The notes: generated by a model not told the origin, from the sequence alone. 64,000 nucleotides of DNA from Fictibacillus phosphorivorans (GCF_007673525.1 NZ_VDZU01000001.1:1870177-1934176), one strand, 5' to 3'. Numbered from the stretch's first letter, positions 16,911 through 25,636 are shown. A program made the numbers and translations.

Positions 16911-17552
16911 ATGTTGAAGAAATCGATGTTGTGTTCGTTTGTTTTTACTCTGGTAATATCTTTTGTCGTCGTTTCATCTGATGATAACCAAAAGGCATGG
17001 GCGCTACCGCCAGGAACCCCTACTAAATCTGCTGCACAATCTCAGTTGAACGCATTAGTGGTTAAGACAGAAGGTACAATGACAGGCTATTCTCGCGATC
17101 TATTTCCACACTGGTCTAGTCAAGGCGGAGGATGTGATACACGTCAAGTTGTTCTTAAGCGTGATGCAGATTCGTTTAGCGGAAATTGTCCTGTGACATC
17201 AGGTAATTGGTACAGCTATTATGACGGTGTAACGATTACAAATCCATCTGATCTTGATATTGATCATGTCGTGCCATTAGCTGAAGCTTGGCGTTCTGGA
17301 GCAAGCAGTTGGACGACTACAAAGCGTGAGGCTTTTGCAAACGACCTTACAGGACCACAACTTATTGCCGTAACGGCAAGTTCGAATCGATCAAAGGGGG
17401 ACCAAGATCCATCGACTTGGAAGCCTACTCGTACTGCAGCTAATTGTGGATATGCAAAATGGTGGATTCAAACAAAGTACAACTGGGGTTTAAATCTTCA
17501 ATCAGCGGAAAAAACACAACTTCAAAGCATGCTTAACACTTGCACGTATTAA
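16911..17552 (+). CDS. Secreted HNH-type nuclease
   Basis: A 213-residue protein with a signal peptide (about 1-35) and the GmrSD C-terminal/DUF1524-type HNH core: DLDIDHVVPLAEAW supplies the metal-binding Asp-His pair, and the later ASSNRSKGDQDP stretch supplies Asn and lysines. Cys pairs suggest disulphides in the secreted form. It probably degrades extracellular DNA. The start is ATG 16911, with GGAGG 8 nt upstream (16898-16902). An upstream in-frame start overlaps that site and is unlikely. Confidence 0.88.
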   Translation: MLKKSMLCSFVFTLVISFVVVSSDDNQKAWALPPGTPTKSAAQSQLNALVVKTEGTMTGYSRDLFPHWSSQGGGCDTRQVVLKRDADSFSGNCPVTSGNWYSYYDGVTITNPSDLDIDHVVPLAEAWRSGASSWTTTKREAFANDLTGPQLIAVTASSNRSKGDQDPSTWKPTRTAANCGYAKWWIQTKYNWGLNLQSAEKTQLQSMLNTCTY

Positions 17553-17607
17553 TAGAATTAGAGTATAAACATTGTATGAACTTGTTTAAAAGAAGGGAGC
17601 TGCTCCA

Positions 17608-17850
17608 ATGGAAGAGAAATCAACGGTCTTTACGGCAACTCATGGTGTAATGACTACAGAGGTAGGCGTGATCAGCGGGGAGCTCGAGCTTAAGACAAGT
17701 TGTAATGAAGAAGGTATTTTGAAGCTTGCTATCACTTATGCTGGAGCGGCAGAGTGGTATACGCTTCCTGGTGAAGAATATCGATTGCACGATCCACGCG
17801 ATCACGAGGTTATTCACCATATGCTGGCCAAAGTATTGGAACGCGCTTAA
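17608..17850 (+). CDS. Small conserved-looking protein, unknown
   Basis: Not recognised. An 80-residue, slightly acidic soluble protein with one Cys and no signal or membrane segment. It looks like a compact beta-rich domain (MTTEVGVISGELELKTS...WYTLPGEEYRL) with a helical end. AAGGGAG precedes the ATG and a strong terminator follows, so it is a real gene with its own transcript or the tail of the nuclease transcript. Confidence 0.75.
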   Translation: MEEKSTVFTATHGVMTTEVGVISGELELKTSCNEEGILKLAITYAGAAEWYTLPGEEYRLHDPRDHEVIHHMLAKVLERA

Positions 17851-17871
17851 CACATTTAATAGACAACAGTG

Positions 17872-17900
17872 GACCGTCTGAAAACAGGCGGTTCTTTTTT
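17872..17900 (+). terminator. Terminator after the 80-residue gene
   Basis: A 9-bp stem (GACCGTCTG with CAGGCGGTT, allowing G-T pairs) with a 4-nt loop is followed by TTCTTTTTT. Confidence 0.85.
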
Positions 17901-17977
17901 ATTGATAGCGAGAATGGTATATTAATATTTTGAAAAGTAATATGACGTACTTAAAGGATAAAAAAGGGAGGTTAGAG

Positions 17978-18934
17978 ATGGTCACGAGAGAAGGTCTTGA
18001 AAATCAACAAATATGGATTTACTGTATCTCTTTGCTATTAGGTGGCTTTATCGGCCTCACGTTTGGAAGTTTAGGACCTAGACTCCAATTTACGATTTCT
18101 CCGCTAATCGCTATCCTTCTGTATGGAATGTTTGCACAAATTCCTTTTTTAAAGCTCAGAGAAGCTGCTTCAAACATAAGATTCATGCTCGCTTTATTAA
18201 TCGGTAATTTTGTATGTGTTCCCATTGTTGTATGGATCCTTACTTCTATTTTTCCGCAGTCCCCACCAATACTATTAGGAATATGCTTAGTTCTTCTCAC
18301 TCCGTGTATTGATTATGTAATTATTTTTACTCAGTTGGGAAAAGGAAATGAAAAATTGATGCTTGCGGCAACGCCACTTTTATTTGTAGTTCAAATGGTC
18401 TTGCTTCCTCTATATTTGTGGTTATTCATTGGGGAAGAGATGATAACGGTCGTGCATATACAACCATTTTTAGAAGCATTCTTTCTTTTGATTGTAATTC
18501 CCTTACTACTAGCAGTCCTAACACAATTGTGGGCGAAAAAACATCCGCTAGGTGTTCAAACATTAGAACTTACAGCTTGGTTACCTGTTCCGTTCATGGC
18601 TTTCGTCTTGATTGTAGTCGTTGCTTCGCAAATTGGAAAGGTCTACAGTGATTTTGATATCATCATTAACGTTGTTCCGATCTACGTCTTATTCTTAATC
18701 GTTATGCCAATTGTTTCTCGCTTGATCGCACGGGCATTTTCTTTAGATAATCGTGCAGGAAGAGCATTGATTTTTAGTATGGGAACAAGAAATTCACTAG
18801 TCGTTCTCCCACTAGCCCTTGCATTACCAGAGTCTTGGCGAACATTAGCTGCAGCGGTAATCGTAACGCAGACGATAGTTGAATTGATTGGTGAATTAAT
18901 CTATATAAAAGTAGTGCCAAAAATGGATATTTAA
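17978..18934 (+). CDS. ACR3/BASS-superfamily transporter
   Basis: A 318-residue protein with about ten membrane helices of the bile acid/arsenite (BASS) superfamily. The TPCIDYVIIFTQLGKGN stretch matches the ACR3-like motif, but the catalytic Cys context differs enough that arsenite is not certain. No arsR, arsC or arsD gene is near, so another substrate is possible. Start ATG 17978 has GGGAGG 6 nt upstream; the upstream in-frame codon at 17930 does not. Confidence 0.75.
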   Translation: MVTREGLENQQIWIYCISLLLGGFIGLTFGSLGPRLQFTISPLIAILLYGMFAQIPFLKLREAASNIRFMLALLIGNFVCVPIVVWILTSIFPQSPPILLGICLVLLTPCIDYVIIFTQLGKGNEKLMLAATPLLFVVQMVLLPLYLWLFIGEEMITVVHIQPFLEAFFLLIVIPLLLAVLTQLWAKKHPLGVQTLELTAWLPVPFMAFVLIVVVASQIGKVYSDFDIIINVVPIYVLFLIVMPIVSRLIARAFSLDNRAGRALIFSMGTRNSLVVLPLALALPESWRTLAAAVIVTQTIVELIGELIYIKVVPKMDI

Positions 18935-18959
18935 AGATTCTTAGTAAAATGAGCACAGA

Positions 18960-18990
18960 AAAAAGGCAGGGAGTATATCCCTGCCTTTTT
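18960..18990 (+). terminator. Terminator of the ACR3-like gene
   Basis: A 13-bp perfect stem, AAAAAGGCAGGGA and its complement with a 5-nt loop, ends in a T-tract. It is symmetrical enough to work both ways. Confidence 0.9.
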
Positions 18991-19190
18991 CACGGTTTCA
19001 TCTTGCTAACAATTAGGGGTTAAGGTCTTGCATTATAAGTTTCGCGCGTTGAATGATAAAAGTGTATGTAGCTCTGCATTCTTTTTTTAGTTAGAAGTAA
19101 GTATGAGCAGGCGGTTGTACAAGCGGATTGGGAGCGAACGAATAAGATATGAAAGGCATGTCATGTAAATAGAAAAGGTGATCGTAAAAA

Positions 19191-19937
19191 ATGAGTAAAG
19201 CAATAAGTCCTTTTTTCTTTAATTCGTTTCCTAAGAGCGGAACACATTTAATGTTTCAAATATTAACAGGAATTCATTCCATCACATTTGATCAAAATCT
19301 GCATCTTTATGAAGGTGTCTCAACACAGTTAGCAGAACATCAGCGTGAGTTAGAGAAGCTAAAAGAGAGCGAATTTTTGTCTGGACATATTTATTATTCC
19401 ACATCATGGGAGAAGCTTCTTCAAGATCTCGATATGAAGCAAATCTTCCTCTACCGGGATTTGCGTGATGTGGTAGTTTCTTATAACTACTATATTGAGA
19501 AAGTAGATGCACCACTTCATCAATATTATCAAAAAAAGCAACTGTCTAAAAAAGAACGAATGTTATCAATCATAAGAGGGATTCCTGAATTAGGTCATCA
19601 AGATATTCATGATTGGTTTTCGGAATTTAAAGGGTGGTTAACGGCACCTAACGTGCTTTCGGTTAAATTTGAAGATTTATTAAGAAGTGAAGAATCTCTA
19701 GACCAATCGGTTCAGAAGATTGTAAAGTTTATTACAGAAGAGGAATCCGAAAACCTCGATCAAAATGTAATCGAACGTGCGAAAGAAAACATTTCGACTA
19801 AAGGCTCAGCTACTTTCAGAAAAGGTACGATCGGCAACTGGAAAGAAGAGTTCGACGATGAGATTACCACAGCTTTTAAAGAGACAGCTGGACCATTGCT
19901 TATTGAGTTAGGATATGAGAAGGATTTACTTTGGTAA
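19191..19937 (+). CDS. PAPS-dependent sulfotransferase-domain protein
   Basis: A 248-residue cytosolic protein. P14-K-S-G-T-H-L20 is the 5'-phosphosulfate loop (PKSGTxW class), IFLYRDLRDVVVSY (about 88-101) is the 3'-phosphate-binding strand and helix, and FRKGTIGNWKEEF near the C-terminus is the RKG..G-W-K motif. It should move sulfate from PAPS to an unknown acceptor. Such enzymes are uncommon in Bacillaceae, and no PAPS or surface-glycan genes lie beside it. Confidence 0.85.
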   Translation: MSKAISPFFFNSFPKSGTHLMFQILTGIHSITFDQNLHLYEGVSTQLAEHQRELEKLKESEFLSGHIYYSTSWEKLLQDLDMKQIFLYRDLRDVVVSYNYYIEKVDAPLHQYYQKKQLSKKERMLSIIRGIPELGHQDIHDWFSEFKGWLTAPNVLSVKFEDLLRSEESLDQSVQKIVKFITEEESENLDQNVIERAKENISTKGSATFRKGTIGNWKEEFDDEITTAFKETAGPLLIELGYEKDLLW

Positions 19938-19960
19938 AAAAGTATTTCTGCTATAACTTT

Positions 19961-19996
19961 AAAAAAATCGTAACGAAATTTGTTGCGGTTTTTTCT
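19961..19996 (+). terminator. Terminator of the sulfotransferase gene
   Basis: A stem of AAAAATCGTAAC with GTTGCGGTTTTT (with G-T pairs) and a short AT-rich loop is followed by CTTTTT. Confidence 0.7.
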
Positions 19997-20126
19997 TTTT
20001 TTAAAAAACGAGAGTACTTACTTAAGTTATAAAACAGTTTTAAATACAAAATTTTTTATACCATCTATTTTTTAAGTGGTACAATAGTACAAAAGTAGGT
20101 AAAAATTTCAAAAAGGAGTGAACACG

Positions 20127-20945
20127 ATGGGTTTAGTCTTGGAAAAGGATTATATAGAATACTTTACTAATAACAGAGAAGAGTTCCAAGAATCTTTATT
20201 AGCTGAAGCCCGAAATGTTCGTGGGAAAATCGAAGAAATATTGTTGGTAGGTAATATCGATTTATTGTCAAATGCTCATAAACTTGTGATGTACACCATC
20301 CAAGGTAAAGACCGTGAATTAGAAGAATTTGCAAAATTTGAAGGTGTATCGTGGGCATCCCATAGCCTGACGCTTGCATTTAAACTAGAATGGGTTCAAG
20401 CGATTCGAAGAACGGTCTGGAAGTACTTGCAAGAATTTAATAAATTGAACCAAATTGATTTAGAGGCTGAAAGTTTTTTTAATACGGAAAGACAAATTAA
20501 TGACCGCATTGATAAATTTTTAAATGAACTATTCTTAAGTTATTCAGAGTACAAAGATAAGCTGATCGAGTCTCAGAAAACACTCGTTGATAATCTTTCT
20601 GTTCCAATTATTCCGATCACATCGAAGGTATGTGTGCTCCCGCTAATAGGAAATATTGATACATATCGATCAGATACGATTGAAGAGAAAGTTCTTTCGG
20701 AAATCAGCAGACTTCGCATTGGAACGTTAATTATAGATTTATCTGGTATTGCTCAAATGGAGACGGATGCGATTGAACGGATCATGAAAGTTATGGAAGG
20801 TGCGAACATGATGGGGTGTGAATCTGTAATTACTGGTCTGCGTCCAGAAGTTGTAAGCAAAATAACAAATATCGGATTATCTTTCGAAAGCAAAGCTCAG
20901 ACAAAAGCTACACTTCAGCAAGCTTTAGAAGATTATTTAAGATAG
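20127..20945 (+). CDS. RsbR-family stressosome protein with STAS domain
   Basis: A 272-residue protein: a helical N-terminal sensor domain (about 1-150, non-haem globin-like in this family) and a C-terminal STAS domain (about 160-265). RsbR paralogues build the stressosome with RsbS and release RsbT to start the sigma-B cascade. Threonines in GNIDTYRSDT and in the DLSGIAQMETDA loop sit where RsbR proteins are phosphorylated. Start ATG 20127 has AGGAG 8 nt upstream; the in-frame GTG at 20118 overlaps that site. It stands alone, without rsbS, rsbT or sigB here. Confidence 0.88.
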   Translation: MGLVLEKDYIEYFTNNREEFQESLLAEARNVRGKIEEILLVGNIDLLSNAHKLVMYTIQGKDRELEEFAKFEGVSWASHSLTLAFKLEWVQAIRRTVWKYLQEFNKLNQIDLEAESFFNTERQINDRIDKFLNELFLSYSEYKDKLIESQKTLVDNLSVPIIPITSKVCVLPLIGNIDTYRSDTIEEKVLSEISRLRIGTLIIDLSGIAQMETDAIERIMKVMEGANMMGCESVITGLRPEVVSKITNIGLSFESKAQTKATLQQALEDYLR

Positions 20946-20973
20946 AAAATTATTAGATGCATAGTTGTAAAGA

Positions 20974-20998
20974 GTGTACATTAGTGTACACCCTTTTT
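20974..20998. terminator. Bidirectional terminator
   Basis: A 7-bp stem GTGTACA / TGTACAC with a 4-nt loop, followed by CCTTTTTT, sits between the RsbR-like gene and the convergent GNAT gene. Confidence 0.8.
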
Positions 20999-21006
20999 TG
21001 TATTAT

Positions 21007-21450
21007 CTATTTTGATAGCGGGACTAGCTCTTTACGAAAATGAATGTCAGCAGCATCAGGAGTAGGTAATCCTTCCCAACGGAACAGTTCTTGGTATCCG
21101 TGACGTTCATAGAAGCCTGGTGCTTGAAAGGTGAAAGACGTAGTGAAGACGTGTGTGCAACCTCGTGTCAGAGCTTCAACTTCGAAATCTTGGAGTAGTT
21201 GTGAACCTAGTCCGTCTTTTCTAACATCTTCACGAACCCATGTCATTGCAATACCAGCAGCTACGCCCCAAGTCCAACCACTCATACCGGCAGCGAGTTC
21301 ACCATGTTTATCTAAAATTTGCACTGTCAATTCTCGGGCAGCTGGAGTGCCAATCGTCGCTGCATGGTTCACCTTGTCTAATTCATCAGAAAGTCGCTGA
21401 TCTAACTCGGCATTTCCTTCACCAATTAACACCTCGTAATGATTTTTCAT
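21007..21450 (-). CDS. GNAT acetyltransferase
   Basis: A 147-residue GNAT-fold enzyme. The acetyl-CoA loop is REDVRKDGLGSQLLQDFEVEA (V-R-x-x-G-x-G type, with K in place of the usual R/Q), and the PGFYERHGYQELFRWEGLP stretch is the C-terminal strand-helix pair. The substrate is unknown. Start ATG 21450 has GAGG 6 nt upstream; a TTG at 21462 lies directly against GAGGAG and is less likely. Confidence 0.85.
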   Translation of the reverse strand: MKNHYEVLIGEGNAELDQRLSDELDKVNHAATIGTPAARELTVQILDKHGELAAGMSGWTWGVAAGIAMTWVREDVRKDGLGSQLLQDFEVEALTRGCTHVFTTSFTFQAPGFYERHGYQELFRWEGLPTPDAADIHFRKELVPLSK

Positions 21451-21633
21451 TTGTATCCTCAACTCCTCGATTAGGTTTGATATAAGAGAACGTTTATGTA
21501 TGTAAACAGTATATCAAATGGATAAATCAAGTGGTTGATTAGATACGTTTTGTGAAAAAGGAGATTGGGTTAGACAGTCTAATCATACTGTTAGCCATAT
21601 TTATGCTCATTTTAAGTAAAATGTACGACCAGC

Positions 21634-21760
21634 GGTAGTTATTTTCAAATTTTAGGTGGTGCAACTTCATTTATCGGTGGAAAATCATTAAACATAGGTG
21701 GTAAACATATCTTTACAGGTGGAAATCACTTATTTAGCGGCGAACGTGTAAGAAATATAA
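21634..21760. repeat. 21-bp phased intergenic array C
   Basis: The word GGTGG (GGTAG in the first copy, GGCGA in the last) begins at 21634, 21655, 21676, 21697, 21718 and 21739, all exactly 21 bp apart. A second conserved zone in the four middle units reads TTTA or AACA just before the next word. One reading frame through it is open and repeats every seven residues, but has no start codon. A TACCGTGAA word, the core of array A, follows at 21769. Confidence 0.8.
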
Positions 21761-21806
21761 AAACACGTACCGTGAATAAACATATCAAGTCTTAAAACAA
21801 TAGCAA

Positions 21807-21833
21807 AACCCCCGATCACGATGGTCGGGGGTT
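21807..21833 (-). terminator. Terminator of the CotD-like gene
   Basis: AACCCCCGA / TCGGGGGTT with a 9-nt loop forms a GC-rich stem. On the minus strand the T-run continues as TTTTG. Confidence 0.85.
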
Positions 21834-21862
21834 CATATAAAAAGAGTAATTATCCTTTGAAA

Positions 21863-22126
21863 TTACTTCTTTTTGCTTTTTTTCTTAGATTTCTTGTGCT
21901 TTTTATTGCAATCACATTTAGTTGGAGCACCAGGATCAATCACTTCTTTGATTACTTTCTCCTCATACACGTCACGGCGAACATATTTAATGTGTTCACG
22001 TTTTACACGAATGATCGGATGAACGAATGTGACTTCTTTCTCTGTGTATTTATCCTCAATGATATATACAGGATCACAACAGATTACTTTTTTCTTCTTT
22101 TTCTTACAATGCTTGTCTTTACCCAA
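21863..22126 (-). CDS. CotD-like spore coat protein
   Basis: An 87-residue, very basic protein. Lys runs and paired cysteines (VICCDP, KCDCNKK) flank a central VTFVHPIIRVKREHIKYVRR segment, similar to the HPxxxxHxHxxxxxH core of CotD-type coat proteins. The start is TTG 22126 with TAGGAGGTG 5 nt upstream. It would be made in the mother cell and cross-linked into the coat, so sigma-K or GerE control is expected, but I did not find a clear box. An ORF on the opposite strand over this region is a shadow. Confidence 0.8.
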   Translation of the reverse strand: MGKDKHCKKKKKKVICCDPVYIIEDKYTEKEVTFVHPIIRVKREHIKYVRRDVYEEKVIKEVIDPGAPTKCDCNKKHKKSKKKSKKK

Positions 22127-22228
22127 GATAGCACCTCCTACATTTCATACTTTAGTAGATGCAGATAGAGGGTAAAATGATCTAGACAAGTCACTATTTT
22201 TATAAATTATAAGGGTAAAGTCCTATTT

Positions 22229-22438
22229 TTAAACATCCCAAAAATCACTTAATTTCGCTGTGTCTTCTTTCTTTTTTACGATACTTAATACAATTCTCAT
22301 TGTTGTGCCATCAGGTTTATAGGAAGGATCATCTAGCAGTTTCTGAACTTGGTAGGAAGGAAACTTACTGGCTTCTTGCAGCCATTGTAAATCTAAATTG
22401 TGTTTTTGAATCCACGTATTTAATTTTGTGTTCATCAT
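22229..22438 (-). CDS. Small helical protein, unknown
   Basis: Not recognised. A 69-residue soluble protein predicted to be mostly helical (WIQKHNLDLQWLQEASKFPSYQVQKLLDDP), with a resemblance to a minimal helix-turn-helix of the XRE type in the DLQWLQEASKFPSYQVQKLL segment. GGGAGAG precedes two adjacent ATG codons (22438 and 22435), so either may initiate. The longer frame to 22510 lacks a site. Confidence 0.65.
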   Translation of the reverse strand: MMNTKLNTWIQKHNLDLQWLQEASKFPSYQVQKLLDDPSYKPDGTTMRIVLSIVKKKEDTAKLSDFWDV

Positions 22439-22609
22439 TTTCTCTCCCATAGAATCTTTCTGTTTATAATATACCATTCCTTTAATTAAACTTCTACATA
22501 TTTTGTACACAAGTTGAACAATTGATATTTAACTCTGTCTAGAGAGGTTTTAAACGTATTAAGTTGAATTTCTAATAAGGAATTTACCGAGTGTGGAGGA
22601 CAAGTAACG

Positions 22610-23149
22610 ATGAAGAATATTTATATTAAACTTCTAGAGAGACGTGATCTGCAAACATTATTTGATATTGAAATAAGAAACAAGGCGTTTTTTCAGCAAT
22701 ATGCACCTGAGAGAGATTCGGATTTTTATTCTTTAGATGGTCAAGCAAGAAGATTGAAAGAGATAGAAGAGCGAAAAGAAAAAGGGTTAGGATACTCTTT
22801 TGGTATTTATCTTCATGACACACATGAATTAATCGGACAGATTGGTCTGTTCAAGATCGAAAGAGGACCGGCACAAAAAGGGATGGTTGGTTATTCTCTA
22901 GACAAAGACTATAAAGGCAAAGGATATATGACCGAAGCTCTTCCCCTAATAATAGAGTTTGCGTTCAATGAGCTTAAACTTCATCGAATCGAAGCAGAAG
23001 TAATGCCTCATAATATCGGATCTATAAAATTATTAATAAAAGCTGGATTTCATAAAGAAGGAATTTCAAAGAAAAATGTGAAGATCAATGGCAGGTGGGA
23101 AGATCATCAGGTTCTTGCCATTCTTAATGAAGAGGATATAGATATTTAA
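22610..23149 (+). CDS. GNAT acetyltransferase, RimJ/RimL type
   Basis: A 179-residue N-acetyltransferase of the RimJ/RimL-like group. It opens with the typical IKLLERRDLQTLFDIE start, has the acetyl-CoA-binding segment YSLDKDYKGKGYMTEALPLII and ends with the HRIEAEVMPHNIGSIKLLIKAGF motif. These enzymes acetylate N-termini of ribosomal proteins or small amines; the target here is unknown. GGAGGACAAGTAACG precedes the ATG. Confidence 0.88.
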   Translation: MKNIYIKLLERRDLQTLFDIEIRNKAFFQQYAPERDSDFYSLDGQARRLKEIEERKEKGLGYSFGIYLHDTHELIGQIGLFKIERGPAQKGMVGYSLDKDYKGKGYMTEALPLIIEFAFNELKLHRIEAEVMPHNIGSIKLLIKAGFHKEGISKKNVKINGRWEDHQVLAILNEEDIDI

Positions 23150-23161
23150 AATGTAAGAAGA

Positions 23162-23193
23162 GCAGGCTGTAATCGTCGTTCGTTATAGCCTGC
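23162..23193. terminator. Weak hairpin between convergent genes
   Basis: GCAGGCT / AGCCTGC with an 18-nt loop lies between the RimJ-type gene and the MscS gene. There is no T-tract, so termination is uncertain. Confidence 0.35.
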
Positions 23194-23204
23194 GTCATAC
23201 TTAA

Positions 23205-24053
23205 TTATTGAGATGCTTGAGAATCGTTACGTTTATTCATTTCAATTTCGCCATTTTCGGCCATCATTAACTTATTTACATATGCGGCGTGCGCTAGTTC
23301 ATATCTTACTCGTTTGCTTGCATCCACAAAATGAGCTTCTCTTACGATTCCTGAGACAGAATACCTGTGTCCTTTGTAATCGACGTTTAATTCGGTAATT
23401 TGATTAAATTTAAAACTTTCCACAGGCTTACCGTCTAGATCTGTTAAGAGGTACCCACTATATTTCTCGTTGCACGTTTTCGCCACTTCCTCCATAACTT
23501 TAAACGCCTCGTCGGGGTTTTGTCTGTAGTTAAGGATAAGACTTTCGTTCACTCGCCGCATCCCACGGTTTCCGTTTTGAAGCTCGTTGATGCTTCCATA
23601 AGAAACAGTGTATAGATAACCGTCGTATTGACGAATCTTCAGGTGACGCACACTTATTTCCTCAATTTTCCCCTGCTTGTTACCGTTGATAATTACATAA
23701 TCACCGAGGTTGATCTGCCGTTCAAACAAGTAGGCTAGTCCCATAATATAATCACGAATGATATGTTGGAAGATCAATGCGAGCGCACCGGCTACAACAA
23801 CTGAACCTGTAACAAGTCTTGTTAGATCGAAGAAATGGCTTAATACGTAAATGAAGAAGAACACCAAACCGAGCACCTTGAGAACTTGATCTGTAAAATG
23901 CATCAACGTCTCTTCACGATTTTCATCTAGAAAACTTGTCTTATCAAAGAAAAGCTGAACAGATTTTCTAATAAAATACACGGTGACTACAATTAATAAA
24001 GCTACGATTAAAATTTTTACAGGTAATTTGTTAAATAATTCTAAGTTAAACAT
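23205..24053 (-). CDS. MscS-family mechanosensitive channel
   Basis: A 282-residue protein with membrane helices at about residues 8-28, 55-78 and 82-105, and the MscS beta domain after that (RQINLGDYVIINGNKQGKIEEISVRHLKIRQYDGYLYTV). It would open under membrane tension and release solutes during osmotic downshock. The small-conductance core is complete, followed by a cytosolic alpha/beta domain. Start ATG 24053 has GGGAG 8 nt upstream; the in-frame GTG at 24068 overlaps that site. Confidence 0.88.
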   Translation of the reverse strand: MFNLELFNKLPVKILIVALLIVVTVYFIRKSVQLFFDKTSFLDENREETLMHFTDQVLKVLGLVFFFIYVLSHFFDLTRLVTGSVVVAGALALIFQHIIRDYIMGLAYLFERQINLGDYVIINGNKQGKIEEISVRHLKIRQYDGYLYTVSYGSINELQNGNRGMRRVNESLILNYRQNPDEAFKVMEEVAKTCNEKYSGYLLTDLDGKPVESFKFNQITELNVDYKGHRYSVSGIVREAHFVDASKRVRYELAHAAYVNKLMMAENGEIEMNKRNDSQASQ

Positions 24054-24188
24054 TCTTTCAACTCCCACTCTTACTATACCAATAGAATACGAAAAATAAG
24101 CAAATTTATTTTATAATATCCAATGGATTTTAAAAGGTTAGGGGAGAAAGGTCAAACAAGGAATTTATGAAGTCAACAATGTGTATAC

Positions 24189-24216
24189 AAAAAGACTTCA
24201 AGCGGGAAGTCTTTTT
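24189..24216 (-). terminator. Terminator of the AbrB-like gene
   Basis: A 10-bp perfect stem, AAAAAGACTT / AAGTCTTTTT with an 8-nt loop, sits 20 bp after the AbrB-like stop. It ends in T on both strands. Confidence 0.8.
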
Positions 24217-24235
24217 GCTGGTTAAATATTTATTT

Positions 24236-24523
24236 CTAAGCAGGAGTTAAAATAAATTGTTCGGTTTCTTGGATTGCGATTAATTGATAGATATGGCTTT
24301 TCAATTCTTGTCTGATTTCAATGGGAATAGTTAGTCTTCCTTTTACACCTATAATGGGAGTAAATTGTCTTTCGCGCATCTTATCAATGATGATTATTCC
24401 ATCTTTAACATCAACGCCTACTTTTTCTCCAACCTGAAACTGAAATTCTTCTCGCCATACAACAGGGATGTGAAAATATCCTTTCTTGTTGTCATAAAAT
24501 TTATTTAGTACAACTGACATCAT
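24236..24523 (-). CDS. Tandem AbrB-like swapped-hairpin protein
   Basis: A 95-residue protein that appears to hold two SpoVT/AbrB-type beta hairpins: GYFHIPVVWREEFQFQVGEKVGVDV (about 15-40) and GRLTIPIEIRQELKSHIYQLIAI (about 62-85). One copy normally pairs with another chain to make a DNA-binding dimer, so a tandem could form the fold within one chain, as in some MazE/PrlF-like proteins. The role is probably regulatory. No toxin gene is beside it. GGGGTG precedes adjacent ATG codons. Confidence 0.7.
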   Translation of the reverse strand: MMSVVLNKFYDNKKGYFHIPVVWREEFQFQVGEKVGVDVKDGIIIIDKMRERQFTPIIGVKGRLTIPIEIRQELKSHIYQLIAIQETEQFILTPA

Positions 24524-24751
24524 GTCACCCCAATAATAAATTCCAAATTATGTATACTTATACTAACTTGTTTATTTTTATAAATATTACCATAATATCT
24601 CTGTAATCTTCAATATTTTTTGATTTAACAGAATATGTTTAGGGAGGGGGTAGAGAGATAGCAGGGAGTATTTTAATATGCAAAAAGTGGATGATTATGA
24701 TGTCCATCCACTTTCCTAGAATAGAGTAGAAATAATAAAAATCCAAAATAT

Positions 24752-25636
24752 TTAAATATCTTTTAAAGAAGTTACAACATCACCTTGTATCGGTTCATAA
24801 TCACCATGAAAACGAATACGAATAGATTTTCCGTTGTAGTGGTTGGGTGAATTCATGACTTGAAAATGAATATGTGGCTCAGATGAATTTCCTGAATTTC
24901 CACAGTATCCTACTAACTGACTTTGTTTGATCATTTGGCCATCCTTTACAACAATTGAATTTTGCTTGAAGTGAGCAATGAGGCTATACTCGTCGTTTGC
25001 ATGTTGAATGATTACATAGTTACCTTCTGGATTAGAAACATTCGTTGATCCAAATTCGTTATCCACGATAGAATTTACAACTTTTACGACTCTTCCGTCA
25101 CATGGAGCTACTACTTCTTTATTAAACGCGTAAAAATCTTCATTTAATGTTGGAGTGCCTCTATAGGATTGTCCATCCTTTACAATTACAAGATCATAAG
25201 CATATCGCTGCTCTTCGATCTCATAGTGATAATTGATGAAATGATTGGCACCTCCCCAAAATACAAACCATTCATCTTGTATTGGCATCATGTAAGTATT
25301 CTTCGAAAGCTGATTGTCTGTTTCAGGATAGGTTTCAAATGGGGCAAGTAAGAGGCTTTGAATAACATCTTCTGAATCGAAAGTGACACTGATTGCTTTT
25401 ATCTTTTCGTTATCTAGCCATAAATAATGTCTTAAATGATCTGTAAGCCGTGTTTCCGATTCCAACGAATAATGCTGAACGCCAGAATTAAAGGAAGAAG
25501 ATAACTCCATAAATTGTTCGATCGTAATCATATCTTTAAAATTACTCGCAGTGTGATTATAAATCGCTTGAAATTCTCCTTTTAAGAATTTAGCACCAAA
25601 CGTTTCCCCTGTTATACACCGTTGTAAGTTGTTCAC
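24752..25636 (-). CDS. M23-family (LytM-like) protein with N-terminal DUF3887-like domain
   Basis: A 294-residue protein. Residues about 10-110 resemble the DUF3887 fold, and residues about 135-285 form the M23 zinc peptidase domain, with HYEIEEQRYAYDLV near the first ligand region, SLIAHFKQNS and the GNSGNSSEPHIHFQV signature. M23 enzymes cut glycine-containing or stem-peptide bonds in cell wall. No signal peptide is visible, so export or an intracellular role (for example in spore development) is unclear. AAGGATGG precedes the start. Confidence 0.82.
   Translation of the reverse strand: MNNLQRCITGETFGAKFLKGEFQAIYNHTASNFKDMITIEQFMELSSSFNSGVQHYSLESETRLTDHLRHYLWLDNEKIKAISVTFDSEDVIQSLLLAPFETYPETDNQLSKNTYMMPIQDEWFVFWGGANHFINYHYEIEEQRYAYDLVIVKDGQSYRGTPTLNEDFYAFNKEVVAPCDGRVVKVVNSIVDNEFGSTNVSNPEGNYVIIQHANDEYSLIAHFKQNSIVVKDGQMIKQSQLVGYCGNSGNSSEPHIHFQVMNSPNHYNGKSIRIRFHGDYEPIQGDVVTSLKDI

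Noticed and set aside
21821..22168. A plus-strand membrane-like ORF of 115 codons
   Set aside because: It is antisense to the CotD-like gene, which has an ideal ribosome binding site and terminator. Antisense of Lys-rich sequence gives Phe/Leu-rich pseudo-membrane segments.
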